DNA of 15,287 nt from Desulfobacteraceae bacterium (GTDB lineage Bacteria; Desulfobacterota; Desulfobacteria; Desulfobacterales; Desulfobacteraceae). The stretch is taken from NCBI GenBank assembly GCA_003354055.1, contig PIVQ01000102.1, positions 1 to 15,287 of the forward strand, read 5' to 3'. Of the stretch, positions 1-7,963 are shown piece by piece. A program made the position numbers and the translations under genes. How positions within the stretch are numbered: the first letter of the stretch is position 1; each line of letters starts with the position of its first letter. The notes under the pieces are model-generated. The model did no database searches. It saw only the letters and a program-made list of their open reading frames with translations, and was not told where the DNA came from.

Positions 1-119
1 ATCGGCTCCAAAATTACTTGATCTTTTGTTTTCAAAATACCCAGTCTTTTAAGGGGTTTTGGAAACAAGTTTCTGCCCTTCAGGGTATTTAGATCAAGTT
101 ATTTTGTAACGATTCCTAA
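1..119. repeat. Inverted-repeat copy 1 (hairpin element), partner at 10139-10238
   Basis: This stretch matches the reverse complement of 10139-10238 almost throughout. The main difference is about 19 extra bases here (roughly 69-87), which themselves contain a small CCC/GGG hairpin. Inside the repeat, 26-37 and 57-68 can pair as a 12-bp stem with one G-T wobble. A second pairing, 10-23 with 92-105 (one mismatch), can form around it. The inner edge overlaps the TAG stop of the haem-protein gene at 116-118. The outer edge is at or beyond the window start. A role as a transcription end or bidirectional terminator fits the position, but there is no good U-run after the stem. No gene is encoded in it. 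Confidence 0.85.
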
Positions 120-874
120 TGATTGGGTAACAGCACACTGATTCCGCCCCTGATATCATTTAAAACATAGCCCTCTTTCGGGTGGCCATAGGGACCTGAT
201 TCACCCTTTTCAAAACCGTGGCATTTCAGACAGGCCTTTTTAATATAGATCGGTTTTATGAACCGGTAGTCATTGCCGACCGTCTCTCCAATGCCTTTAT
301 TCAAGGGCCAGTTTCCCCCGGAAAATTGTTTGAGCTGCTCCCTTTCCCACGTATCCGCTGCATTGCCAGAATTACGGGCGCCATATGCCCCTTTTCCAAG
401 TGTTGTCTGTTTCATGGCGACCCCTGTTTTTTCATAGAATGTTTGAGCGGTCTGTTGCCCGAAGACTGCGGGAATGAATTTTTTTAATTTAACTGATTTG
501 TCCTGTTCGGTGTTGATCTGTTTCTGGGCCTTGGCCGTGGCCACTCTGCCACTCTGGAGAAGGGCTGCAAGAACCTTAGTGATTGCATCGGGATCTTTTT
601 CTCCGGACAGGGATTTAAGTGAGAAATCCGCGCCGATTATCGTCTTGAAAATTTTATAGGTGCTTTTGTAATAGGCTTTTGGTGTTAAATTTTTATTTTT
701 TACAGAGCCGTCGGGATTTGTATTGATGAGATCCTGATTTTTTTCAACCACTTCGATCATGGACTGTTTAAGCATATTAAAATAAAATTTGCCGTCACGA
801 TCTTGGGCAGGTGCAACAACAACAGTTGAAATGATAAATGCGATTGCGATAAGAGAAATCTTAAATTTTTTCAT
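116..874 (-). CDS. Secreted DUF3365 (Tll0287-like) c-type haem protein
   Basis: The 252-residue product starts with a signal peptide of about 23 residues (lysines, a hydrophobic core, then an APA-Q cleavage site), so it should be periplasmic. Near the C-terminus, residues 215-219 form a single CLKCH haem-c attachment motif, followed by the HPKEGYVLNDIRGG-type ending usual for DUF3365/Tll0287-like domains. That family has a PAS-like fold with one covalently bound haem and is thought to act in redox or gas sensing; the exact role is unproven. The start is supported by an AGGAG box about 10 bases upstream. It has its own sigma-54-type promoter at 977-992, and the whole upstream region is duplicated in front of the neighbouring hybrid kinase, which suggests a shared pathway. 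The kinase has no extracytoplasmic sensor domain of its own, so a haem-protein partner is plausible but inferred. Confidence 0.85.
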   Translation of the reverse strand: MKKFKISLIAIAFIISTVVVAPAQDRDGKFYFNMLKQSMIEVVEKNQDLINTNPDGSVKNKNLTPKAYYKSTYKIFKTIIGADFSLKSLSGEKDPDAITKVLAALLQSGRVATAKAQKQINTEQDKSVKLKKFIPAVFGQQTAQTFYEKTGVAMKQTTLGKGAYGARNSGNAADTWEREQLKQFSGGNWPLNKGIGETVGNDYRFIKPIYIKKACLKCHGFEKGESGPYGHPKEGYVLNDIRGGISVLLPNH

Positions 875-976
875 TTGTGCAGTACTCCTCTTGGTTAGAG
901 TTTATGGCGCAATAATCAATATTGTTGAATATTGAGCTAAAATAAAAAAACGGTTTTATTGATTGCCTTTATAAAG

Positions 977-992
977 AGCAAGTCTGATGCCA
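977..992 (-). promoter_or_regulatory. Sigma-54 (-24/-12) promoter of the haem-protein gene
   Basis: Read on the minus strand the site is TGGCATCAGACTTGCT. It fits the RpoN consensus TGGCAC-N5-TTGCW at all but one position, with GG and GC at the correct spacing. The predicted transcript start is near 966, giving a leader of about 92 bases to the ATG at 874. The same site is kept in duplicate copy B. Sigma-54 dependence would require an enhancer-binding activator, which is not encoded in this window. Confidence 0.72.
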
Positions 993-1071
993 CAGTGAAT
1001 GTGATATGTGTAACTTGCTGAAAGTATGTTGTTTTTATGGGGTAGAGCCTGAAATGACTTGTCTGCAAAGG

Positions 1072-1163
1072 GGTATAACTTTTTGGATGTCTGAAACAGG
1101 AAATTGTGGCTAACTATATGTTATTACAATAAAAGCATCTTTTTTATTGTGGTATAACTTTTT
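1072..1163. promoter_or_regulatory. Candidate upstream activator sites, copy A
   Basis: The 13-mer GGTATAACTTTTT occurs twice, at 1072-1084 and 1151-1163. Between them is the palindrome TAACTATATGTTA (1111-1123). Relative to the predicted start near 966 these lie at about -106, -185 and -145. The first motif and the palindrome recur at the same distances in copy B. Such spacing is typical of enhancer sites bound by sigma-54 activators. Which protein binds is unknown. Confidence 0.45.
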
Positions 1164-1247
1164 TTAAGGTTATGGGGGGTGATATGAAATTATTTTGCGT
1201 TTCAAAAAACATCGCAGGATATCGAACTCCTGTATTGGAATAACCTG

Positions 1248-1268
1248 GGTTTAGTCCCGGGCTAAACC
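1248..1268 (-). terminator. Weak stem-loop at the end of the hybrid kinase gene
   Basis: GGTTTAG (1248-1254) and CTAAACC (1262-1268) form a perfect 7-bp stem around a 7-base loop and include the kinase TAG stop codon (1262-1264). The bases after the stem on the minus strand are CAGGTTATTCC, with no U-run. It could be an RNA 3'-end or processing structure, but it is not a convincing intrinsic terminator. Confidence 0.3.
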
Positions 1269-3856
1269 GGCTGGCCGGGAAGATCTCTTACAAATGCTTT
1301 CAAACGGTTGAACTCCTCTACCACCACAGCCAATAGCTGCGCACATCGGTCAAGGGACCCTGATTTTCCGGCAAGTTCTAGGTCATGGGCGGCATCTGAC
1401 AGAGGATAGGCCGTTAGATTGGCCGCCCCCCCCTTGATGGAATGGGCCGCCTTGGTGACACGATCAAGGTCCGTGTTACGAATGGCCGTCTCAATATCCG
1501 GCAATTGCCCGGTGACCACATCAAAGAATTCATCAACCACTTCCAATAAAAATTGCCGATCCTGCTCAAATTCATCCAGTGCTTTTTCATAGTCAAAGGG
1601 CGAGCCGCCCCTTTCAGGTTCAAAGGCTCCTGACGAGGCCGATTTCACATTTCCGGCGTTGCCGGACCATTTATAAACGGTTTCAAGCAATTTTTTTTTC
1701 CCCAGGGGTTTGGTAATATAATCATCCATCCCCGCGTCCAGGCACTTTTCCCGGTATCCTTTAATGGCATGGGCTGTAATGGCAATAATGGGGACGGGAG
1801 CCCCTTTGTCTGAAAGTTCTGCCTCATATTGCCGGATCCGCCGGGTTGCCTGATACCCATCCATTTCAGGCATCTGGATATCCATCAATACCAGGTCGAA
1901 GGCGGTTGTCTTGAACAGCTCCACAGCCTCTAATCCGTTTTGAGCAAGGGTGGCCTTATATCCGGCTTTTAACAGATACTGCATGGCAATCTTTTGATTG
2001 GTGGGATAATCTTCAACCAGCAGAATGTTAGTATCAAAGACCTTCATGTTCTGGTCCGAATCTATTCCGGCTGTTTCACCTGATGTATTTTCAATCTCCT
2101 TCCCGCTGCCCATTGCAGTCAGAAGGGCAATTTCCAGCGCATCTTTTTTAACCGGCTTTGACAGGAATCCTGTTTCTCCCGACAGTCCCGGACCTTTATA
2201 CCTCCCCATAATGGTGAGCAGAATAACAGGCAGATTCATGAACTCTTCCTTGCACCTGATGTCATCGGCAAAAAGCCTCCCTTCAGTTGGTTTATAGTTT
2301 TCTATCACCACATCAACAGGCGTATTTTCACCCAACTTATCTTCAAGGACGACCATGGCCTCTGTACGGTTTCCGGCAGAAAGGGGGATACAGCCCAAGA
2401 CCTTGAGATATTGCTCAAACACAAATTGACGGGTCAGGTTATCATCCAGGACAAGGACTTTTTTCCCGTTCAGCATCTGCCGGTTATCTTCAATTGGGTC
2501 TGATCCGGTCTGCTTGACATACATCAGGGTAAACCAGAAGGTAGATCCCTGACCCTCCTCACTTTCCAGGCCGATCTGCCCTCCCATCAATTCCACAAGC
2601 TGCTTTGAAATTGTGGTGCCAAGGCCTGTGCCGCCGTACTGCCTGGTGGTTGACCCGTCTGCCTGGCTGAAACTCTCAAAGATCTTCTGCTGTTTTTCCC
2701 TGGTGATCCCGATTCCGGTGTCTTTTACCGAGAAACGCAGCGTTGCCGTCCTGGCTGTTTCGTCAACCAGGTCGCACCTGATACAAATCTCGCCTTTCCG
2801 GGTAAATTTGATGGCGTTGCTGGCCAGATTGACAAGCACCTGCCGAAGCTTTCCCGGATCCCCGACCAGTTGCCGGGGCACATCCGGTGCCATATACGAC
2901 AGAAATTCGATCTCTTTATCCTGGAGCCCCACGTACATTGTCGAACAGGTCTGCTCAAAAGCCTTCCGGATGTCAAACCCGACCGCTTCAATGAGCAGTT
3001 TCCCTGCCTCTATTTTTGAAAAATCAAGAATCCCGTTTATGATTCCCAGCAATTGCGTAGCTTCGGTATCAATGGTCTTAATGATCTGTTCAAGGTCAGT
3101 GTCGAGTTTATTTTCCAGGGCAAGTTCAGCCATCCCCATGATACCGTTGATCGGCGTTCTGATTTCATGGCTCATATTCGTCAAAAACTCAATTTTTGCC
3201 TGCGCCCCTGCCTCCGCCCGGACCATGGCATGCTGAAGCTTTTTTTCAACTTCAATGCGTTCTTTGAGTTGCTGCTTTAAAGAATCCAGAGCCTGCCGGA
3301 AGATGGAAAATGAATTTAAGGCCACCAGGGTTACAAAAACCATGACCACCAGATTATCAAACAGGTATTCCATCAAATCCTTCACGGGGATGTTTGTGGT
3401 CAGGTATAGGTGGTAGCAGAATGCAAAAAAAATAATGATGTTCAAACAAGAATAGACCAGCATGGGAACCCTGTTCTGCAGGAGCATCACAGGCATGGCG
3501 GCAAGGATTCCGACCACAAAGACAATGGTATCCAGCCGCATCAGAATCGAATGTCCGGTTTCACCGAACAGGATCACCCATACCACACCAAAGAAGGTGA
3601 TAAATATTGTGTGGACAGCGATTTGATAATATCCTTTGACCAGGATAATCAAAGCGAACATCAGCACCCAGACCCCAACAAGTTCCGAATAAATAAGTAT
3701 GTTGAACAGACCTGACAGATAAGCTGTATAAATGCAGGTGACCAGCAGGGTGCTGAGGGCACACAGAATAATCAGTATGACAAATTTGGCCTTCAGCAGA
3801 AGTTCATGATCCAGGGGATCATAGTTTTTTAACAGCCGAGCAATCAATCTACTCAT
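1262..3856 (-). CDS. Membrane-bound hybrid histidine kinase (6 TM, HisKA, HATPase, two REC, HPt)
   Basis: The 864-residue product starts with about six hydrophobic segments (residues ~25-48, 50-73, 80-97, 110-126, 130-150, 168-186) with little extracytoplasmic sequence, then a short coiled coil (190-220). The kinase core has its phosphorylation site at His230 (NMSHEIRTP), an N box around Asn347, DTGIGI at 379-384 and GGTGLG near 408. Receiver 1 (~464-580) keeps Asp471, Asp472 and Lys567, but Asn520 replaces the phospho-accepting aspartate. Receiver 2 (~608-730) is complete: Glu615/Asp616, Asp659, Thr694, Lys716. A C-terminal HPt domain carries His805 in HSIKGG. The expected relay is His230 to Asp659 to His805 and then an unlinked regulator. 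A GGAG box lies 8 bases before the ATG. The gene has its own sigma-54-type promoter at 3916-3931. Its core closely resembles the kinase at 10241-14449. The input signal is unknown. Confidence 0.93.
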   Translation of the reverse strand: MSRLIARLLKNYDPLDHELLLKAKFVILIILCALSTLLVTCIYTAYLSGLFNILIYSELVGVWVLMFALIILVKGYYQIAVHTIFITFFGVVWVILFGETGHSILMRLDTIVFVVGILAAMPVMLLQNRVPMLVYSCLNIIIFFAFCYHLYLTTNIPVKDLMEYLFDNLVVMVFVTLVALNSFSIFRQALDSLKQQLKERIEVEKKLQHAMVRAEAGAQAKIEFLTNMSHEIRTPINGIMGMAELALENKLDTDLEQIIKTIDTEATQLLGIINGILDFSKIEAGKLLIEAVGFDIRKAFEQTCSTMYVGLQDKEIEFLSYMAPDVPRQLVGDPGKLRQVLVNLASNAIKFTRKGEICIRCDLVDETARTATLRFSVKDTGIGITREKQQKIFESFSQADGSTTRQYGGTGLGTTISKQLVELMGGQIGLESEEGQGSTFWFTLMYVKQTGSDPIEDNRQMLNGKKVLVLDDNLTRQFVFEQYLKVLGCIPLSAGNRTEAMVVLEDKLGENTPVDVVIENYKPTEGRLFADDIRCKEEFMNLPVILLTIMGRYKGPGLSGETGFLSKPVKKDALEIALLTAMGSGKEIENTSGETAGIDSDQNMKVFDTNILLVEDYPTNQKIAMQYLLKAGYKATLAQNGLEAVELFKTTAFDLVLMDIQMPEMDGYQATRRIRQYEAELSDKGAPVPIIAITAHAIKGYREKCLDAGMDDYITKPLGKKKLLETVYKWSGNAGNVKSASSGAFEPERGGSPFDYEKALDEFEQDRQFLLEVVDEFFDVVTGQLPDIETAIRNTDLDRVTKAAHSIKGGAANLTAYPLSDAAHDLELAGKSGSLDRCAQLLAVVVEEFNRLKAFVRDLPGQPV

Positions 3857-3915
3857 GTGGGCAACTCCAATTTCAGGGGTAAATTTTTCATAGGCAATAT
3901 TGATTCCTTTTAAAA

Positions 3916-3931
3916 AGCAAGTTTGACGCCA
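3916..3931 (-). promoter_or_regulatory. Sigma-54 (-24/-12) promoter of the membrane hybrid kinase
   Basis: On the minus strand the site reads TGGCGTCAAACTTGCT. It has the invariant GG and GC at correct spacing and a perfect TTGCT element; the -24 half matches four of six consensus bases. The predicted start is near 3905, with a leader of about 49 bases. Support comes mainly from its conservation with 977-992, where the flanking sequence has diverged more. Confidence 0.65.
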
Positions 3932-4010
3932 CTGTGATTGCTGTGTGTGTAAGCTGTTGAAAATATGTGATCTTTATGGGGTTTTGCTTTAAAAAGCTTG
4001 TTTGCAAAGG

Positions 4011-4063
4011 GGTATAACTTTTTGGGTGTCTGGAAAATATGAATTGTAGTTAACTATCTGTTA
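4011..4063. promoter_or_regulatory. Candidate upstream activator sites, copy B
   Basis: GGTATAACTTTTT at 4011-4023 and the palindrome TAACTATCTGTTA at 4051-4063 lie about 106 and 146 bases upstream of the predicted kinase transcript start, the same distances as in copy A. The five-base spacer of the palindrome differs by one base while both TAAC/GTTA arms are unchanged, as expected for a bound site. Confidence 0.45.
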
Positions 4064-4117
4064 TTACATCAAAACTATTGCTTTTTATTGTATTGAGCTT
4101 TTTTTATGGTTATGGGG

Positions 4118-4348
4118 GTTGTCAACCATAAACGATTTGGACCAAGTATCTTGGATGGCTTCGAACCGTATCTTCAGCAAACCCATTCCGAGGAGTTGTT
4201 AGGCCGAGTGTCAAAAATAAACCTCCCAGGTAATTGGCGTGGCGTTTCCAGTCACGGCTATCCTGTGACAAGAGATGTTACACCCGGAAGATTTTAATTT
4301 GGCGCCACGCCTTAAGTCGGTCATCCAATTTTAGGCCATATCTCCATG
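4118..4348. other. Non-coding stretch downstream of the usher-like gene, with a long-range inverted repeat
   Basis: This stretch lies between repeat copy B and the stop of the usher-like gene. GGCGTGGCG (4236-4244) and CGCCACGCC (4303-4311) are perfect 9-bp inverted arms 58 bases apart. Between them GTCAC/GTGAC (4251-4255, 4265-4269) forms a small stem. In RNA from the usher operon this could fold into a two-hairpin 3' structure, but there is no U-run. No credible reading frame was found; the one short open frame on the plus strand resembles nothing I know and overlaps the duplicated regulatory DNA. It may be the remnant of something lost. Confidence 0.4.
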
Positions 4349-7135
4349 TTATTCTTCCTCAACTAAAATTGCCCCCTGGTCTATCATCCGGATAACCCGT
4401 TTTCTCGGCAGGACCCTTATCTGCATCTGCCTTAGGGCACCGGGTTTCACCTCGATCTCAATGCGGTTCTTTTCAAGATAGTGGTGCTCCGGCAGATTGG
4501 CGGCATCCACGGTGAGCACCCAGTTGCCGGGCCTCAGATCCTCAAACATGAACCTCCCCTGCAGGTCTGACATCACCCGCAAGGTTTCCGTTTCACTTTT
4601 TAATTCCAGCATTACATTGGCGAAGCCCCCGACTTCTTGAAACTTGCCGGATCCGTTTTTACCTGCAGCGTTTTTGTGCGTTCCAACGATATTGAATGAT
4701 TTTGTCACATTGTTTTTACCGGCAAATTCATAACGCATGATTTGGCCTTGAACCGCTGCACTTTTTGTGATCTCGATCCGGACTTGGTGCGTCTTTCCCC
4801 CGGCAATATCCACAGTGAAAGTCGTTTTCCGACTGGGAATACGTCCGTAACCGATGCTCCCCCTGTCAATATCCAGGTAGAAAGTCCCGGGTTTCAATGC
4901 CGGAAAGGTGAAGTTGCCCCGGGAGTCCGTTACCGCGCTGGCGCCGTTCAGCTGGAGGATAACGTTGGAAATCCCCTGGCCGGTCTCCTGGTCGCAGACA
5001 AGGCCCTCAATGGCTCCGATACTTTTTTTCCGCCCCACAGGAATGCCAAAGGGGATGGTATAGCTCAACATAAAGGCGGTTTCATTTTGAAGACCGCTCC
5101 CGTGACCTTGGAAGGTGCGATTGCCAAATGCTTCAATCCGGCTTTTGTCGGAAAATATATAACTCAACCCCAGATCAAAGGAGTGCCGGTTGCCAACATG
5201 GGTTTCCCTTGTCTGACGTCTATCCAGTTTTGCGTTTAGGCGAACGTTTTCAGAAAATTGAATCGACGCGGTAATACCTGTATCCAGAACCTTTTGGTCT
5301 TCGCTGTCCTCTCCCCCTGAGGTACTGTAACGCATATATCCCCCATAACTTTGTGCCCGGGTGGGCCTGAAATAAAAAGCCCCTTCATACACAACCCCGT
5401 CAGAGGAAGAGGCATCCAGATTATTTTTAATCTTTTCAGGCTCCACGGAAACATTGAGGGATAGTTTTTCGAAGCTATGTCCAAGGCGGGTTTTGAAACC
5501 TGCGACCCTGTCGTCAAAGTCCGGTGCTGCCAGCCGGTCTTTTCTGGTGCGGACCCTGGATTCAAGGGAAAGGCTCGTTCCTGTTTTAAACTGAAAGTTG
5601 AGTGCCAGTTCAGCCAGCCTGCTCAAGGCGGCCGATTCAAGGTCAGGATTCAAATCCAGGTTGTTTTTTTCCTGCCGAAGAAGGGTATTCAGGCTGAACC
5701 CCTTGGTAATGGGAAATAAAAAGTTCCCTGAGATATACTCTTTGTCAGAATAATAGCCGGCAAAATCCGGTGCTGCCCGGAGGTATTCCAAACTGAACAG
5801 TCCGCCCCAACTTGAAAGGCTGTCAAAGTCCATCCAATATGCGGTCTCGGAGTTGTTCCCTCCGTATGCCGCTTCAAATGCAAGATCGGACTTTTCAAAG
5901 GGGGAAAAGCTTCCATACAGGCTCGCAATTTGATTGTCTTTAGTATCGTTTTTCTTGTTCAAAAAACTCAGCCCGACCCGGTTGTCATCTCCGAATGGAT
6001 AGGCCAGTTGAAAGGCGGTTTCCCTCTTATCCTGATCAGACGGCCAACTTATCATATGATAGGTGTTGAACTCAAACTCACCTGTCTTAAGCTTCCCTTT
6101 GAGCCCCCTGCCACGTATGGACTGTTCGGTAAGATGTGAAAGCGCGAAGTAATCGTCGCCAATGCCTATGCTAGCATTCTTGCTCCTAAAGGAGGCAGAA
6201 TAGTGCTCCTCCTCACCGAAGTTTGAATAGGACCTGCTGGCGTCAGGACGCCTGAATAAGAAATCAATCTCCCGGGTACCTTCCTCATCCAGAGGGCCTT
6301 GTCCTGAAAATTGTCCCTGAAACATGCCTGATTTTCCCTCGTTGTTCCAGCCTATAGCCTTGACGGTTAATTCCGCCGGAATCCTATGGGACGGATCCAG
6401 CTTGCCTGAGATCCTTGAGATGATTTTCACAGCGCTTTTTGCCTGGCTTTTGATGGTTTCATCCCCCTGGGACCGGGCTGACAGTGTTAAAAGATGCGTC
6501 ATTCCCTTTTGGATCGTTTCGTCGGTCTTGACGGTTGCTGTAACCGTGGCAGACTCTCCCGGGGCAAGGCTGAGTGCCTCCGGCGAAACCGTGCCGGCAA
6601 GGTTGTGGCTGCTCTGAATTTTCAGGATGACCTTCTGCGTTGTATTGCTTTGACTGATAACAGAGAAAACTGCATTATAGGCATCCCCTGCGATTACCCG
6701 GTCCGGGGCTTTCAGCAGGTTCACCTGCAGTCCTGTTACCGACTGGACTGCAACAAGTATCCGGGCAATGTCACTGACGGCCGCATACTTTTCGGATCTG
6801 ATGTGCCAGATGACTTCATACTTGCCTGCCGCGGCTGCTCTGGGAACGAAAAAACTTACCAGCCGTATTTCCCTGCCACCCGGGGCCAATCGGAAAGGGA
6901 ATGACGGAGTGATCAGCTTCCATCCGTCGGGAAGCTCTACCCTTGGCATAAAGTCGAGGGGTTCATCCGAGGTATTGGTAACTGCAAAGGTCGCGGTAAT
7001 CAGTTTTTTAGGTGTTGTATTGAAAACATCCGCCCCCCCCGGCCTGATCTGTACGCCCCGATTTGCGGCGCCCAGCTGCTCGGCTGTGCATATAAGCCAC
7101 ACACTTGCAAGCAGGAGGATAACTACTCTGTTCAA
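4349..7135 (-). CDS. Usher-like outer-membrane beta-barrel protein with Ig-like N- and C-terminal domains
   Basis: The 928-residue product starts with a signal peptide (~1-23). Residues ~28-130 and 135-240 look like two Ig-like/NEW3-type domains, for example TATFAVTNTSDEPLDF and LAPGESATVTATV. From about 250 to 697 there are alternating beta-strands rich in Tyr, Phe and Gly with polar turns, as in a large outer-membrane barrel. Two C-terminal domains follow. One (~705-790) is carboxypeptidase-regulatory-like: GAIEGLVCDQETGQGISNV, then TDSRGNFTFPALKPG. The second (~835-910) repeats the pattern: MSDLQGRFMFEDLRPG. The order of periplasmic N-domain, barrel and two small C-domains parallels fimbrial ushers, but I do not see the classical FimD/PapC sequence signatures. 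The start is TTG: the frame has a TAA 12 bases upstream, which is the chaperone stop, and an AAGGG box lies 6 bases before TTG. It is the last gene of the operon, 9 bases after the chaperone gene. Another kind of barrel exporter remains possible. Confidence 0.72.
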   Translation of the reverse strand: MNRVVILLLASVWLICTAEQLGAANRGVQIRPGGADVFNTTPKKLITATFAVTNTSDEPLDFMPRVELPDGWKLITPSFPFRLAPGGREIRLVSFFVPRAAAAGKYEVIWHIRSEKYAAVSDIARILVAVQSVTGLQVNLLKAPDRVIAGDAYNAVFSVISQSNTTQKVILKIQSSHNLAGTVSPEALSLAPGESATVTATVKTDETIQKGMTHLLTLSARSQGDETIKSQAKSAVKIISRISGKLDPSHRIPAELTVKAIGWNNEGKSGMFQGQFSGQGPLDEEGTREIDFLFRRPDASRSYSNFGEEEHYSASFRSKNASIGIGDDYFALSHLTEQSIRGRGLKGKLKTGEFEFNTYHMISWPSDQDKRETAFQLAYPFGDDNRVGLSFLNKKNDTKDNQIASLYGSFSPFEKSDLAFEAAYGGNNSETAYWMDFDSLSSWGGLFSLEYLRAAPDFAGYYSDKEYISGNFLFPITKGFSLNTLLRQEKNNLDLNPDLESAALSRLAELALNFQFKTGTSLSLESRVRTRKDRLAAPDFDDRVAGFKTRLGHSFEKLSLNVSVEPEKIKNNLDASSSDGVVYEGAFYFRPTRAQSYGGYMRYSTSGGEDSEDQKVLDTGITASIQFSENVRLNAKLDRRQTRETHVGNRHSFDLGLSYIFSDKSRIEAFGNRTFQGHGSGLQNETAFMLSYTIPFGIPVGRKKSIGAIEGLVCDQETGQGISNVILQLNGASAVTDSRGNFTFPALKPGTFYLDIDRGSIGYGRIPSRKTTFTVDIAGGKTHQVRIEITKSAAVQGQIMRYEFAGKNNVTKSFNIVGTHKNAAGKNGSGKFQEVGGFANVMLELKSETETLRVMSDLQGRFMFEDLRPGNWVLTVDAANLPEHHYLEKNRIEIEVKPGALRQMQIRVLPRKRVIRMIDQGAILVEEE

Positions 7136-7144
7136 CTTTGGCCC

Positions 7145-7963
7145 TTACTTGATATGAAGGGTGTAATTTACTCCGAACAGTCTGTCTTCTCCGCAGTCCG
7201 CCACCACCAGGGCCTTGTATGTTCCTGGCTGCACCCGGCTCAGGTCTATTCTGCATAGGGTAGAGGTCCCGGGGAATAGACGGGCTCCTTTGCCCGGGAA
7301 TTTACCGGCTTCATTTCCCATGTCATCATAAAGCATTGCCCACAAAGAGGGCCTAAGCCATCTTTCACCGGTGTTTTCCATATTCACCTGAAGTATTCGC
7401 CTGCCGTCTGTTTTGGACACTTTGGGCCGGGTGAATCTAAGATCGCTGATACCGGTATCCCCGATCTGGGTAATCATCTGCACCCCGTACCGCAGGATCT
7501 GCGCAAGGCTGACCTTGTTCTTTTCTTCCTTTGGGTTTGAGATCTTAGATCCCGCCGGAGAATGGCTTTCAACCATAAGCATGCTCCAATAGGTTCCGAT
7601 AAGGCCCGGATCCCCGGGAACGCGGACCGTGTAGTTTACTGCCGCCGTTCCCCCCGGAGGCAGAACCAGTCGATGGGGATTGAACATAATCCAGCCGGCG
7701 TTGGACCGGGGTGCCTTGCCCGGATCCCCGTAGGTGCTTGTGCCGTCACTGGAAAAAAGATAATCGGTCTGGTAGAGTTTTACCTCCTGGGGCTGTTTCT
7801 CGGAATTGCGCAACCGGATGATACTCTGGTATACCTTGCCCGGCTCGGCAATGGTTTCATATGTCAGACCACTGGGTATGGATACACCTGCGGTTGCAAA
7901 ATCACATAAGAGTATGGAGTAAAAAAGTGCGCCAAAAACAAAAAGTCCTGCCTTTACTTTCAT
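7145..7963 (-). CDS. PapD-like periplasmic chaperone (fimbrial-type)
   Basis: The 272-residue product has a signal peptide (~1-25, cleavage after ATA). The mature N-terminal half is an Ig-like domain of the pilus-chaperone kind. It has a conserved-type start (GLTYETIAEPGKVYQSIIRL), a region ending in NPHRLVLPPGGTAAVNYTVR, and GTYWSMLMVES. The second half (~165-272) is also strand-rich and ends LFGVNYTLHIK. Classical fimbrial chaperones are about 230 residues, so this one is somewhat long. Its expected role is to bind and cap secreted subunits in the periplasm and deliver them to the outer-membrane protein encoded immediately downstream. An AAAGG box lies 6 bases before the ATG. It sits between three small secreted proteins and the barrel protein, which is the main support for the call. 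The sequence similarity I can judge is moderate, so a general Ig-fold periplasmic protein is the alternative. Confidence 0.68.
   Translation of the reverse strand: MKVKAGLFVFGALFYSILLCDFATAGVSIPSGLTYETIAEPGKVYQSIIRLRNSEKQPQEVKLYQTDYLFSSDGTSTYGDPGKAPRSNAGWIMFNPHRLVLPPGGTAAVNYTVRVPGDPGLIGTYWSMLMVESHSPAGSKISNPKEEKNKVSLAQILRYGVQMITQIGDTGISDLRFTRPKVSKTDGRRILQVNMENTGERWLRPSLWAMLYDDMGNEAGKFPGKGARLFPGTSTLCRIDLSRVQPGTYKALVVADCGEDRLFGVNYTLHIK

Larger units (their letters stand above)
957..1175 (-). repeat. Duplicated upstream regulatory region, copy A
   Basis: About 220 bp here align with 3898-4117 in the same orientation, at roughly three quarters identity judged by eye, with only short gaps. Copy A sits between the end of the hybrid kinase gene and the start of the haem-protein gene, about 80 bases from that start. 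The best conserved blocks are the sigma-54 promoter (977-992), the GGGGTATAACTTTTT block (1070-1084) and a TAAC-N5-GTTA palindrome (1111-1123). It fills most of the 387-base gene-free stretch 875-1261. The remaining bases, 875-956, are AT-rich leader, and 1176-1247 show nothing recognisable. Confidence 0.85.
3898..4117 (-). repeat. Duplicated upstream regulatory region, copy B
   Basis: This is the partner of 957-1175 and lies about 40 bases upstream of the hybrid kinase start. Conserved landmarks are the sigma-54 promoter, GGGGTATAACTTTTT at 4009-4023, TAACTATCTGTTA at 4051-4063, and the closing GGTTATGGGG at about 4108-4117. The second GGTATAAC copy seen in A has decayed here (GTATTGAGC near 4090). 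After 4117 the two copies lose similarity abruptly. Confidence 0.85.

Noticed and set aside
1..119. Terminal inverted repeats of an insertion sequence
   Set aside because: No transposase or integrase is encoded between the two copies and no target-site duplication is visible. The copies also start directly at gene ends, which fits 3'-end elements better.
2613..3236. Plus-strand open frame of 207 codons
   Set aside because: It is antisense to the kinase core of the 1262-3856 gene, whose motifs are unmistakable. Its Ser/Arg/Pro-rich translation is typical of an antisense shadow.
4106..4297. Short plus-strand open frame of 63 codons
   Set aside because: It begins inside the duplicated regulatory region, matches no family I recognise and has no convincing ribosome-binding site.
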